Source: Nocardia cyriacigeorgica (GTDB taxonomy: Bacteria > Actinomycetota > Actinomycetes > Mycobacteriales > Mycobacteriaceae). From it: a stretch of DNA of 64,000 nt. Location: assembly GCF_005863245.1 (NCBI RefSeq), contig NZ_VBUT01000001.1, positions 434,001 to 498,000 of the forward strand, read 5' to 3'. Positions 19,286 to 27,502 of the stretch are shown here, in pieces (position 1 is the first letter of the stretch; the number at the start of each line of letters is the position of its first letter). The notes beneath the pieces were generated by a model, which was given only the letters and a program-made list of their open reading frames with translations, ran no database searches and was not told the origin of the DNA. The position numbers and the translations under genes were made by a program.

Positions 19286-19472
19286 GGTGGCAGTGGCCGA
19301 CTGCGGTCGGGCGCGAGCATCACCCTGTTGACGAGCAGCTCGCCGATGGCGGCGGCAAACCGCGGTCGGCTGAGCCTCCGTCAGGAAATGGGTCCGGCGT
19401 GAGATTGTTGAACGACGCCCGCAGCCACCCGCTCTTCGCCGGGCGATTCGAAGAATCCGGGTATCCGCGTGA

Positions 19473-20351
19473 TCACTGCCTGTCAACGTCCGGTATCGTT
19501 GTGAGACCGAACCTTTCGGCGAAGGCCGACATCTGGTCGTGCTGTTCGACGGCGGTCACGGCGGTCACATTGACGACGATCCGGGTGACGCCGTGCTCGG
19601 CGAGCTGCTCGACGCGCGCGACCGTCGCATCGATCGAACCCCAGCGGGTGTACTCGAGCGCAGCCGGGTCGCGTCCCGCTTCGGCGGCCGCCTTGCGGGC
19701 CAGGTCGAGCTGGAGATCGCGCTCGTCCTCGTCGAGCATGCCGCCGGCGAGATAGCCGTCCCCGCGTGCACCGGCGCGCCGGGCGGCGGCACGACTGGAT
19801 CCGCCGACGTGAATCGGAAGAACCTCTACCCCAGCCGGTTTCGGATAGCTGCACAGCTGCTCGAAATCGAAGAACTCGCCGTGGAAATCGACGCCCTCGG
19901 GTCCGCCGGCCCATAGCAGTCGCAGAACGTCGATCGCTTCATCGGCGCGGCGTCCGCGACTACGGAAGTCCACGCCCATGGCCTGCGCCTCGCCCGGCAG
20001 CGCACCCAGCCCGACGGTGAGCAACCGCATCCTCCCCTTGGACAGCACGTCGATGGTGGCCAGCCGCTTGGCCAGCACCACCGGATGGCGGTACGGCAGC
20101 AGCAGCACGCCGGTGCCGAGCAGCAGCCGCTCGGTGCCGGCGGCGACGAAACCGAGGCAATCGAGCGGATCGAAGTACGGCAACGTCGCAGGCAGTTCCC
20201 CCGCCCCATAATCCGCACCCGGGTACAGCGCGATGTGATCCTGCACGTACAACGCCTCGAACCCGCACCGCTCCGCATGCCGCGCGAACGACACCAGCCG
20301 ATCAGGGTCGGTCCCGTTGAACGGCGTCGGGTAGCTGACAGCGAACTTCAT
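19473..20351 (-). CDS. LLM-class F420-dependent oxidoreductase
   Basis: A 292-residue luciferase-like protein. It begins MKFAVSYPTPFNGTDPDRLV, has the ALYVQDHIALYPG region, LLLGTGVLLLPYRHPVVLAKRLATIDVLSKGR (split by function into barrel strands), GLGALPGEAQAMGVDF and SYPKPAGVEVLPIHVGG. These match the F420-dependent subfamily related to Rv-type proteins of mycobacteria. Start 20351 has AGGGA 5 nt upstream. The preceding gap 19286-19472 shows no gene. Substrate unknown; it has no close operon partner. Confidence 0.9.
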   Translation of the reverse strand: MKFAVSYPTPFNGTDPDRLVSFARHAERCGFEALYVQDHIALYPGADYGAGELPATLPYFDPLDCLGFVAAGTERLLLGTGVLLLPYRHPVVLAKRLATIDVLSKGRMRLLTVGLGALPGEAQAMGVDFRSRGRRADEAIDVLRLLWAGGPEGVDFHGEFFDFEQLCSYPKPAGVEVLPIHVGGSSRAAARRAGARGDGYLAGGMLDEDERDLQLDLARKAAAEAGRDPAALEYTRWGSIDATVARVEQLAEHGVTRIVVNVTAVTAVEQHDQMSAFAERFGLTTIPDVDRQ

Positions 20352-20573
20352 CCGAATCCCTTCGTCACCGCCCCGGCGCTGCGCCGGGCGGATGCTCGAT
20401 ATCAGCGCCGAACGCTAAACCTTGCCGCCGACGTCAAGGCAAGATCGCCTGAACCAGAATCAGCTGGCGAGGCAGGGGCAATGCCTGCATAGTTGTCGGC
20501 AGGCTGCCACTCCACGATTGCCTGCTACCCAGACTTGCCGGGCAGTCGTCAGAATCAACTCGAGGTCACTGCG

Positions 20574-20843
20574 ATGAACACCAGAGGCGAAAGATTCGAG
20601 ATCAGGGCAACGGCCGAAGGATGTCATCAGATCGGGGAAGCGACACGGGCCGTCGGCGAAACCGCGACCGAGTTGATCGGGAATGTGGCTAACCAACTGC
20701 CCGACCGCGTCCTGGGGCTGTCCACTCGCACACTCATGTCCTCGGAACAATTCGACGCGATGCTGGAGTCGCTCGATGTCCCCGACGACGCGCCGGAGCT
20801 GGCCGCGCTGGCATCGCGCCCCCGGTTTTACGCACGCAAGTGA
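20574..20843 (+). CDS. DUF1778/TacA-like antitoxin, orphan
   Basis: An 89-residue protein. The N-terminal RGERFEIRATAEGCHQIGEA followed by TRAVGETATELIGNVA resembles the ribbon-helix-helix part of DUF1778 antitoxins (consensus eRi.lRvt.ea...i..AA...g.s.t.Fi). The tail MSSEQFDAMLESLDVP and ASRPRFYARK matches the toxin-neutralising C-terminus of that family. The usual partner is a GNAT acetyltransferase toxin immediately downstream, but the next 93 bp carry none and the next gene is an opposing Uma2 protein. Start 20574 has GAGG about 8 nt upstream. Confidence 0.65.
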   Translation: MNTRGERFEIRATAEGCHQIGEATRAVGETATELIGNVANQLPDRVLGLSTRTLMSSEQFDAMLESLDVPDDAPELAALASRPRFYARK

Positions 20844-20936
20844 CGCCGTTCTCAGTAGCCCCCACGGCCGAACACGGCCTTACGCAATTCGATTGCGGAG
20901 CCCTCACAGTCGGCAGAACTATGGATGGCTCGGCGC

Positions 20937-21503
20937 TCAGATCTCCGTGAGGTCGATGTCGACTGTGAAGGGCGCCGTCACCTTGACGATTCCGGTGAAC
21001 ATCTCGCCGGTGCGATAGGTCATGGTCGCAGGGTCGAGGACGTAGGTGTAGACGAGCGGGACGCCCGTCGCGGCCTGCTCGACACGCCAGTAGAAGGCGA
21101 TGCCGGCCTTGGCGTATTGGTCGACCTTCACGACCCGATCGGTCGTTTCCGGTCCAGGTGAGACGACCTCGACCACCATCAGCACGTGCTCCGGGCGCGT
21201 GGGCGTGAGGTCGATCGTGTCGGCGCGGTACACGACGACATCCGGTCGCCGGTTGTTGAGCGGAACATCCTGCAACCGCACGTCGAAGTCGGTGTCGGCG
21301 TTCCAGTCCGGACGCGCGGCAGCATCCAGCGCGTTCGCCAGGATCCGAGCCAATCGGTTATGGCGTTTGGACGCGCTCGGGCTTGCGACGACCATGCCAT
21401 CGACGATCTCGATCCCTGCACACTGCTCCTCGGACCAGGAGTCGTATTCCGCTGCTGTGATCTGCTGGCGCATCCATGCGGGGATTCTGGTTTCGACTGT
21501 CAT
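20937..21503 (-). CDS. Uma2 family (DUF820) PD-(D/E)XK nuclease-fold protein
   Basis: A 188-residue protein of the restriction-endonuclease fold. Core signs: GIEIVDGMVVASPSASKRHNRL, then the PD motif in NNRRPDVVVY and the ExK-like strand in VLMVVEVVSPGPETTDRVVK with K in the following helix (VVKVDQYAKAGI), and YWRVEQAA. Actinomycetes and cyanobacteria hold many paralogues with unknown roles. Start 21503 follows GGGGCGG. It is 19 bp downstream of a DHFR-like gene on the same strand, but has no evident functional relation. Confidence 0.88.
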   Translation of the reverse strand: MTVETRIPAWMRQQITAAEYDSWSEEQCAGIEIVDGMVVASPSASKRHNRLARILANALDAAARPDWNADTDFDVRLQDVPLNNRRPDVVVYRADTIDLTPTRPEHVLMVVEVVSPGPETTDRVVKVDQYAKAGIAFYWRVEQAATGVPLVYTYVLDPATMTYRTGEMFTGIVKVTAPFTVDIDLTEI

Positions 21504-21522
21504 GACACCGCCCCAAGCGTTC

Positions 21523-22167
21523 TCACCGCGAGAATGTCACGTGAATCGTCCCGCTCTCGGCGACCTCACTGTTCACCGTGTACCCGCTCTCCAGCTCGCG
21601 CAGGTCGTCCCACAGCCGCTCGCCGCGGCCGAGCAGGATCGGGGCGATCCCGACGTGCAGTTGGTCGACAAGGCCTGCGGCCAGGTAGGTGCGGACGACG
21701 GAGATACCGCCGCCGATGCGGACGTCGAGGTCGCCTGCCGCTTTCTGCGCCAGGGCGAGGGCGTCTTCGGGGGTGTCCTGGAGGAAGTGAAAGGTGGTGC
21801 CGCCCTCCATCTCCAGCGTCGGCCGCTGTTCGTGGGTGAGCACGTAGACCGGGACACCGAAGGGCGGGTTCGGGCCCCACCAGCCTTTCCAGTCCGGGTC
21901 GCCGGGGTGGGCGTGCAGGCCGAACATGCCCGCGCCCATGATCTCGGCGCCGACACCCTCGAAATACGCTGCGGCGTACTTGTCGTCCACGCCCGTGGTG
22001 CCCGCGCCGGAGGTGTCGCCGAAAACGCGCTCCCGGAAGGTGCGGGTAGCGGCGTAGGCCGCGACGAGGCGGTTCCAGTCCTGCCCCATCGGGTCGTCCG
22101 GGGTTTGATCCGTGGTGGTTGCGTATCCGTCCAGCGAGATATTCAGATCGACGCGAACCCTGCCCAT
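21523..22167 (-). CDS. Dihydrofolate-reductase-like (RibD C-terminal) protein
   Basis: A 214-residue NADPH-reductase-fold protein. It starts RVRVDLNISLDGYATTTDQT, has AEIMGAGMFGLHAHPGD, VYVLTHEQRPTLEMEGGTTFHFLQD, DVRIGGGISVVRTYLAAGLVDQLHVGIAPILLGRGERLW, all characteristic of the RibD_C family. Actual reduction substrates of these stand-alone proteins are rarely known. Start 22167 has GGAGGAG 5 nt upstream. A palindrome TTGCAAAATGCAA lies 19 bp upstream of the start, and the HxlR gene precedes it on the same strand, so it is probably HxlR-controlled. Confidence 0.9.
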   Translation of the reverse strand: MGRVRVDLNISLDGYATTTDQTPDDPMGQDWNRLVAAYAATRTFRERVFGDTSGAGTTGVDDKYAAAYFEGVGAEIMGAGMFGLHAHPGDPDWKGWWGPNPPFGVPVYVLTHEQRPTLEMEGGTTFHFLQDTPEDALALAQKAAGDLDVRIGGGISVVRTYLAAGLVDQLHVGIAPILLGRGERLWDDLRELESGYTVNSEVAESGTIHVTFSR

Positions 22168-22185
22168 GACCACTCCTCCATCTGA

Positions 22186-22198
22186 TTGCAAAATGCAA
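22186..22198. promoter_or_regulatory. Candidate HxlR operator upstream of DHFR-like gene
   Basis: Perfect palindrome TTGCA-AAA-TGCAA, in the 121-bp gap between the HxlR gene and the DHFR-like gene. Closely related TTGCA/TTGCAA words recur at 22739-22790, upstream of the HxlR gene itself. Confidence 0.6.
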
Positions 22199-22288
22199 CC
22201 ACCAAGTTAGACGGCGCAGCCCCAGGCGTCAACACGGACAGACAAAGCGCGCGCGGCCGACCGGAGATCCGAGGCCCGACCGCAGGCG

Positions 22289-22723
22289 CTAGTCGACTTT
22301 CAGCACCCGGGTGTTATCCGGCCCGAGAGCCACGCCATCTGCGGCGATCGGCGCCAGCGGCGGGACCGGCGTGCCGCGCTCGTCGACGAGGGCGGAGTGG
22401 CTTTCGCCAGGCCCGAACGCGTGCCGTTCACCCCACTGCCGCAGCGTCACGATGACGGGGAACAGGTCGCGGCCGGCTTCGGTGAGCATGTATTCCTGGC
22501 GGCGGCCGGAGGGGGCGGTGCGCTGGGTGAGCAGGCCGTGGTCGGCGAGCTTGCGGAGGCGGTCGGTGAGGATATTGCGGGCGATGCCGGTGCGGCGCTG
22601 GAATTCGGTGAACGATCGGGCGCCGTCCATGGCGTCGCGGATGACGAGCAGGCTCCACCGGTCGCCGACGAGATCGAGGGTGCGGGCGACCGGGCAGTGG
22701 GGGTCGGTCCAGCTCGTGGGCAT
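22289..22723 (-). CDS. HxlR-family winged-helix regulator
   Basis: A 144-residue regulator. The N-terminal Cys block CPVARTLDLVGDRWSLLVIRDA, then RSFTEFQRRTGIARNILTDRLRKLADHGLL and the wing APSGRRQEYMLTEAGRDLFPV are standard HxlR. Cys near residue 9 is a potential redox sensor, as known in family members YodB and HypR; whether it acts so here is inference. Start 22723 has GGAAGG 4 nt upstream. It lies divergent from an MFS gene and upstream of a DHFR-like gene. Repeated TTGCA words are found at both promoters, suggesting it controls itself and both neighbours. Confidence 0.92.
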   Translation of the reverse strand: MPTSWTDPHCPVARTLDLVGDRWSLLVIRDAMDGARSFTEFQRRTGIARNILTDRLRKLADHGLLTQRTAPSGRRQEYMLTEAGRDLFPVIVTLRQWGERHAFGPGESHSALVDERGTPVPPLAPIAADGVALGPDNTRVLKVD

Positions 22724-22738
22724 GACACCTTCCAATCA

Positions 22739-22790
22739 GTTGCAGATTGAAACCATCATGCCTTATCGTCTGATTAGTTGCAATTTGCTA
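22739..22790. promoter_or_regulatory. Candidate HxlR operators between hxlR and MFS gene
   Basis: Two words resemble the downstream palindrome: GTTGCAGATTGAAA (22739-22752) and AGTTGCAATTTGCTA (22777-22791). Also GATTGG occurs at 22793 and, inverted, CCAATC near 22732. The region holds both divergent promoters. Confidence 0.5.
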
Positions 22791-22804
22791 CTGATTGGAC
22801 CGAG

Positions 22805-24175
22805 ATGAGCGTTCGGCAGCGAGCTCTGCTCGCACTGGTGTGTGGTGTCGCAGTCGCGAGTATCTATGCGGCGCAAGCGATTCTGGAGCCGATGGCGCGT
22901 GATCTCGGTGTCCCGGCCGAACATGCGGGGTGGTTCGTCGCTGCCGCCCAGCTCGGCTACTTGACCGGCCTGATCCTGCTGGTCCCGCTCGGCGATGTGG
23001 TCGCCGACCGGCGCAGGCTCATCGCCGCGCACCTCGCGCTGATCGCCGCTGCCCTCATCGCGATCGCTACGGCACCCGTCGCGTGGGTGGCGTTCACCGC
23101 GCTCGCGGCGACCGGAGTGGTCGCGGTCGTCGTGCAGACCACGGTCGCGTACGCCGCGTCGGTCTCGGCGCCTGGCGAACGCGGGCGGAATATCGGGGTG
23201 GTGACCGCGGGTGTGGTGGTCGGCATTCTGGGTGCGCGAGTCGTCACCGGGGCGCTCGCCGACCTGTGCGGCTGGCGCAGTGTTTACGGTGTGCTCGCCG
23301 GGCTGTCGGTCGCCCTCGCCGCGCTCGTCCTCGTCGCACTGCCGTCGCCCGAAGCACTGCCGTCGCACGAGGTACTGCCGTCGCCCGAAGCGCTGGCGCC
23401 GCGCGAAGCACCGCCGCTGCATGAAGCGCCGCCGCCCGCGCTCCCGGCACCCACCGCCTACCGCCGAGCCGTGGCCGCACTCGGCGGACTGTTCAGCGAG
23501 CGAAACTTCTTGGCACACGGGCTGATCGGGTTCTTCCTGTTCGCCTCGTTCGGCACGCTGTGGAGCGGATACGCCATGGCGCTGGCAGACCGCCCGTGGC
23601 ACATGAGCGAAAGCCGGATCGGACTATTCGGCGTAGCCGGGCTCGTCGGCGCGCTCGGCGCAGCACGCGCGGGCCGGTGGGCGGATGCGGGCCGGGCGAA
23701 GACGGTGACCGGCGTCGCGCTCGCCCTGCTAATCGTCTCGTGGGCCGCGATCGCGCAACTGCCGCGGTCGCTGTGGCTGCTCGCGGCCGGGGTCGTGATA
23801 CTCGATTTCGCGGTGCAGGCCGTCCACGTGAGCAATCAGCATGCGCTCACCGCCGAGTATCCGGATCGCGTCAGCAGCGTCATCGGCGGCTACATGGTGT
23901 TCTACGCACTCGGCTCCGCCCTCGGCGCGGCCGCCACCACCGCCGTGTTCGGCGCGCACGGCTGGGCGGGCTCGTGCCTGCTCGGCGCGGGATTCTCGGC
24001 GTGCGCACTCACCGTCTGGTCCATCGCACGACGGCACCCACACGGACGAGCGATCGACACCGCGCGGTCCGAGCCGCTGACTCCGGATTCGGCGAGCCGG
24101 GCGGGCGCCGATGGCCGGCCGCAATCGGTCCGGTATCGCGGCGCGGAGGTCTGCGGCACGTGCAGGCCGACCTAG
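22805..24175 (+). CDS. MFS transporter with repeat-bearing central loop
   Basis: A 456-residue, 12-span major facilitator of the arabinose-efflux/NepI-like type. TM1 has ALVCGVAVASIYAAQAI; motif A reads PLGDVVADRRRLIAAH. The cytoplasmic loop between the two six-helix halves is Pro/Glu-rich and built from an 18-bp repeat (LPSPEA type units). The second half includes AARAGRWADAGRAK. Start ATG 22805 matches the membrane start but has no Shine-Dalgarno, so it may be leaderless or use an upstream ATG at 22778. Divergent from the HxlR gene, so likely an inducible efflux gene. Confidence 0.88.
   Translation: MSVRQRALLALVCGVAVASIYAAQAILEPMARDLGVPAEHAGWFVAAAQLGYLTGLILLVPLGDVVADRRRLIAAHLALIAAALIAIATAPVAWVAFTALAATGVVAVVVQTTVAYAASVSAPGERGRNIGVVTAGVVVGILGARVVTGALADLCGWRSVYGVLAGLSVALAALVLVALPSPEALPSHEVLPSPEALAPREAPPLHEAPPPALPAPTAYRRAVAALGGLFSERNFLAHGLIGFFLFASFGTLWSGYAMALADRPWHMSESRIGLFGVAGLVGALGAARAGRWADAGRAKTVTGVALALLIVSWAAIAQLPRSLWLLAAGVVILDFAVQAVHVSNQHALTAEYPDRVSSVIGGYMVFYALGSALGAAATTAVFGAHGWAGSCLLGAGFSACALTVWSIARRHPHGRAIDTARSEPLTPDSASRAGADGRPQSVRYRGAEVCGTCRPT
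23336..23440 (+). repeat. Degenerate 18-bp tandem repeat in the MFS central loop
   Basis: Units at 23336, 23354, 23372, 23390 and 23408 plus a partial one at 23426. Units one to three are nearly identical (GCACTGCCGTCGCCCGAA type); units four to six have diverged. Each unit encodes six residues, ALPSPE or a variant, so frame is kept. Confidence 0.9.
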
Positions 24176-24184
24176 TATTCCCTT

Positions 24185-24895
24185 GTGGGACTGCTCTTCG
24201 AAACACGCGCCTCGGATTCACCGTGGGTCGAATCCATCTGGACGTGCCGTGCCGACGAGGTCTCCACGATGACATCGGTCGCCAGCGAGACCTGGGGCCT
24301 GGCGTTCTGGGAGCAGGACGGGCAGCGGTATGCGGCGGTGACCGGGCCGGAGACCCGCACGGGGACGGCGCCGGTTCCCGAGGGCGCGGTGTTCACCGGT
24401 GTTCAGTTCGCGGTCGGAACATCGCTGCGCAGCGTCGCCACACCGACGCTGGTCGACGGCGGGATCGTGCTACCCGATGTGAGCGACCGGAAGTTCTGGC
24501 TGGACGGCGCACATCGGGAGATTCCGGGCCCCGATGACGTCGAAGCACTCGTCGAACGGCTCGTCCAGGAGGGCGTGCTGGTGCGCGATCCGCTGGTCGC
24601 CGCCACCCTGCGAGGTTCACCGCCGGACGTCAGCGACCGCACCCTGGAGCGCCGGTTCCGGGCCGCGACCGGACTCACCCACGGCGCGGTCCGTCAGATC
24701 GAGCGTGCCCGCACGGCGGCCTTCCTGCTGATGACGGGCGAGACGCCGGGCGATGTCGTCGCCAAGCTCGACTACTACGACGAACCGCATCTGGCCCGCG
24801 CGCTGCGCCGCTTTGTCGGGCGGACCGCAGGACAGCTGCGCGCCCGGACCGGCGGCGCGATCGCCCTCGATCCCACTCAGCGCACCACGTCGTAG
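24185..24895 (+). CDS. AraC-family regulator
   Basis: A 236-residue protein. The N-terminal half begins LLFETRASDSPWVESIWTCR and contains TGVQFAVGTSLR, typical of the DUF6597-type sensor found in short actinomycete AraC proteins. The C-terminal HTH_18 domain has SDRTLERRFRAATGLTHGAV and ARTAAFLLMTGETPGDVVAKLDYYDEPHLARALRRFVGRT in successive helices. Start is GTG at 24185 with no clear ribosome-binding site. Its 3' end overlaps the convergent DHFR-like gene by 19 bp. Actinomycete AraC/RibD_C neighbours are common; it may regulate that gene. Confidence 0.85.
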   Translation: MGLLFETRASDSPWVESIWTCRADEVSTMTSVASETWGLAFWEQDGQRYAAVTGPETRTGTAPVPEGAVFTGVQFAVGTSLRSVATPTLVDGGIVLPDVSDRKFWLDGAHREIPGPDDVEALVERLVQEGVLVRDPLVAATLRGSPPDVSDRTLERRFRAATGLTHGAVRQIERARTAAFLLMTGETPGDVVAKLDYYDEPHLARALRRFVGRTAGQLRARTGGAIALDPTQRTTS

Positions 24896-25452
24896 ATCAG
24901 CTTGGTGACCCCGTTGGCGTAGCTCGCCGAATCCCGCAGGCGCAGCTGCTGCTTGTCGCGATCGGTGCGCGGGAACAGGTATTTGCCCGCGCCCAGCAGC
25001 ACCGGGAACACCAGCAGGTTGTAACGGTCGATCAGGTCGGCCTCGGCCAGGCGCAGGGCCAGCTCGGCGCTGCCGTGGATGAAGATGCCGCCGCCGTCGG
25101 TCTGCTTCAGCTTCGCGACGTCGTCCTCCGAGCGCAGGATGGTGATCGGGCCCCAGCCGTCGATCAGGGCGTCCTCGGTCAGGCTGGAGGACACGACGTA
25201 TTTCGGCAGATCCTTGTAGGCGGCGTGGTCCTCGGAATCGCGCCAGATCGGGGCGAAGGCCTCGTAGCTGCGGCGGCCGAACATCAAGGCCCCGGTATCG
25301 GCGAGCTCCTCGGCCTTGAGCGAGTAGGCCTCCGGGACGAACTCGGTCTGCATGACCCAGCCGCCGCTGCGATGTCCCTCGGCCGTGCCGCCCGGCGAAT
25401 CCACGACGCCGTCCAGCGACATGAAGCCCGTGTAGACCAGTTCGCGTGCCAT
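24877..25452 (-). CDS. Dihydrofolate-reductase-like (RibD C-terminal) protein
   Basis: A 191-residue protein of the RibD_C/DHFR-like family. It begins ARELVYTGFMSLDGVVDSPG, has GALMFGRRSYEAFAPIW, KYVVSSSLTEDALIDGW, GGGIFIHGSAELALRLAEADLIDRYNLLVFPVLLGAGKYLF and a C-terminal LIYDVVR strand. It is clearly related to but distinct from the one at 21523. Start 25452 has AGGAGG 5 nt upstream. Its last 19 bases overlap the end of the convergent AraC gene. No enzyme activity can be assigned from sequence. Confidence 0.9.
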   Translation of the reverse strand: MARELVYTGFMSLDGVVDSPGGTAEGHRSGGWVMQTEFVPEAYSLKAEELADTGALMFGRRSYEAFAPIWRDSEDHAAYKDLPKYVVSSSLTEDALIDGWGPITILRSEDDVAKLKQTDGGGIFIHGSAELALRLAEADLIDRYNLLVFPVLLGAGKYLFPRTDRDKQQLRLRDSASYANGVTKLIYDVVR

Positions 25453-25626
25453 CGATTCCTCCTGATTGTGTGCTTCGGCTTGTTCTCGTGGCCAAGCTTA
25501 TGAACGGCCAACGGCGATGTCTTGGACGAAACCGACACCCGCGAGTTCTGTCGTCAGCCGGCCCGTGACCTGCTGATCTGCCGCCTCAGCGACGGGCGCG
25601 CGGCCTCCCGTTAGGCTGACCCGGGA

Positions 25627-26400
25627 ATGTCGGGCGAGCCGGAAGCATGGGAATTGAACACCTATCCGGGCGGGTGGCCGCCGCCGCAGAAGCAGCAGTC
25701 GAATCATCGACTCCTGGTCGTGCTTATGCCTTTTCTGGTGTTGGCCCTGGTCGCCGCCGCGGTCGGCATCGGTTTGCTGGCGCGCGGCGCGGTAACGACG
25801 AAGATCACCGGCACCGCGACCGCGATGGCCGACGGCTCCACCCCGAAGAATGTGCTGGCCGACGGCGCGGTGCGGGTCGGCGAGGAGGACGCGAAGGTGA
25901 CCGTCCGAATCGTCATGGACCTGCAATGCCCCGCCTGCAAGGCCTTCGAGGAGGCCAACGGTTCGGTGCTGGAAGACGTCGTGCGCGACGGCACCGCGGC
26001 CGCCGAATACAGCGTCATCACCTTCCTGGACAGCATGAGCGAAACCGAATACTCCTCCCGGGCCGGCAACGCATCGTTCTGCGTCGCCAACAGCGGCCTG
26101 GACAATTACCAGAGCTGGCTGTCGGAAATGTATGCCCAGCAGCCGGTCGAGGGCGGCGAAGGCCTGCCCGACAGCGACCTGATCGATATCGCCGAATCCG
26201 CCGGTTACACCGATTCCGCTGTGGCCGAATGCATTACCAACCGGCAGTACGACACCTATCTGCGCACGAAAACCACGCAAACCCTCGCCACCGGAATCCG
26301 CGGCACGCCCACCGTCTACGTCAACGACGAGGAAGTCACCGACCGCAACGCCCTCATGACTCCCGGCGGCCTTGCCTCGGTGATCGAGGCCGCGCGATAA
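25627..26400 (+). CDS. Membrane-anchored DsbA-like thioredoxin-fold protein
   Basis: A 257-residue protein. A cytoplasmic Pro-rich N-terminus (PGGWPPPQKQQ), one transmembrane helix (about residues 30-52, LLVVLMPFLVLALVAAAVG), then an extracytoplasmic thioredoxin fold. The active site is CPAC (residues about 99-102) in MDLQCPACKAFEE, and the cis-Pro loop is GIRGTPTVYVN. This is the DsbA/disulfide-isomerase-type family of mycobacteria and relatives, which oxidises exported proteins. A second Cys pair (SFCVAN, ECITN) may form a structural disulfide. Ribosome-binding site is weak. It precedes a lipoprotein gene by 80 bp. Confidence 0.9.
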   Translation: MSGEPEAWELNTYPGGWPPPQKQQSNHRLLVVLMPFLVLALVAAAVGIGLLARGAVTTKITGTATAMADGSTPKNVLADGAVRVGEEDAKVTVRIVMDLQCPACKAFEEANGSVLEDVVRDGTAAAEYSVITFLDSMSETEYSSRAGNASFCVANSGLDNYQSWLSEMYAQQPVEGGEGLPDSDLIDIAESAGYTDSAVAECITNRQYDTYLRTKTTQTLATGIRGTPTVYVNDEEVTDRNALMTPGGLASVIEAAR

Positions 26401-26480
26401 GTTCGCCGCGAACTCCCGCACGAGCCGCCCCCGCGGGTGGATCATGGGGCGGACAACGTTGTCGGCGGAGGGATGGCGGC

Positions 26481-27440
26481 ATGGCGCGAACCTGGTCTAG
26501 ACGACGATTCTTGCAGGTCACCGCGGTGGGAGGTGGCCTGCTCACGGTGCCGGGACTGCTCGGCGGATGTGATGCGGTCGGGCTGGGCAACACTCTGGAG
26601 AAGATCAGAGACGCGGGAGTTGTCAAGGTCGGGTATTCCGGCGAGCGGCCCTACGCCTACGACGACAACGGCCTCGTCGGCGCCATTCCCGCGGTCGATC
26701 GCGCGGTATTCGAGCGGCTCGGGGTCGACCGGCTCGAAGGCGTGCTCGTGCCGTTCCGCAGTTTGATCGGCGGGGTGAATTCAGGGGCTTTCGACGTGAT
26801 ATCGGCGGGCATGTTCGTCAACAAGGCGCGCTGCGAGCAGATCGCCTTCAGCGAACCGATCTACTGCGCGCAATCGGCATTACTGGTGCGTCGTGGTAAC
26901 CCAAGGCAGCTCACCGATTTCGATTCGGTGGCCCGCACCGGTGCGACCGTCGCCGTGCTGGCCGGTGCGGTCGAAGAGTCGTATACGCGCGGAGCCGGCG
27001 TCAGTGACAAGAAGATCCGCGTGGTCGGCGGCCAGGACGAAGGCCTCGCACAGGTCGCGCAGGGACAGGTCGACGCCCTTGCGCTGACCGGTATTTCCTT
27101 GCGCGCCATGCTCGAACGCGCCAGACAGTCTCGGCCCTCCGGCCCCGACGGCGGCCCGGCCGTCTGGGCAGGCGAGGTCGAATCGACACCACCGTTCACC
27201 GCCGTCGTCGACGGGAAACCACGGCTCGGCTGCGGTGCCGCGGGATTCCGGAAAACCGACGGTTCCCTGCGGGACGCCTACAACCGTGAATTGGCGGTGC
27301 TCCGCCGGGAGGGCCGGATACTCGAACTCACCGCACCGTATGGATTCACCGCGGCCGAAATGCCGGACCCTTCGGTCCGCACCGAAGATCTGTGCACAAT
27401 CGACAGCGGCGGCGGCCTCCGCGGCCCGCTACCACGATAG
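26481..27440 (+). CDS. Tat-exported solute-binding lipoprotein, EhuB-like (SBP family 3)
   Basis: A 319-residue lipoprotein. The N-terminus has a twin-arginine signal (WSRRRFLQV) and a lipobox LLGGC with Cys near residue 30. The rest is a type-3 periplasmic-binding fold: AGVVKVGYSGERPYAYDDNG, GAFDVISAGMFVNKARCEQI and SEPIYCAQSALLVRRGNP resemble EhuB, the ectoine/hydroxyectoine binding protein. No ABC permease or ATPase is adjacent; a BCCT transporter follows 62 bp downstream. Start 26481 has GGAGGG about 8 nt upstream. The ligand is inferred from similarity recalled by eye and is uncertain. Confidence 0.82.
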   Translation: MARTWSRRRFLQVTAVGGGLLTVPGLLGGCDAVGLGNTLEKIRDAGVVKVGYSGERPYAYDDNGLVGAIPAVDRAVFERLGVDRLEGVLVPFRSLIGGVNSGAFDVISAGMFVNKARCEQIAFSEPIYCAQSALLVRRGNPRQLTDFDSVARTGATVAVLAGAVEESYTRGAGVSDKKIRVVGGQDEGLAQVAQGQVDALALTGISLRAMLERARQSRPSGPDGGPAVWAGEVESTPPFTAVVDGKPRLGCGAAGFRKTDGSLRDAYNRELAVLRREGRILELTAPYGFTAAEMPDPSVRTEDLCTIDSGGGLRGPLPR

Positions 27441-27502
27441 AACCGCTCGCAGGATCGACCCGAACGCCCAACGCAACTCGCCTCGGCTGATGTGGGGAAT
27501 CA

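Noticed and set aside
20493..20573. An upstream start for the DUF1778-like protein
   Set aside because: The extra 27 residues have no family similarity, and GAGG lies properly before the ATG at 20574.
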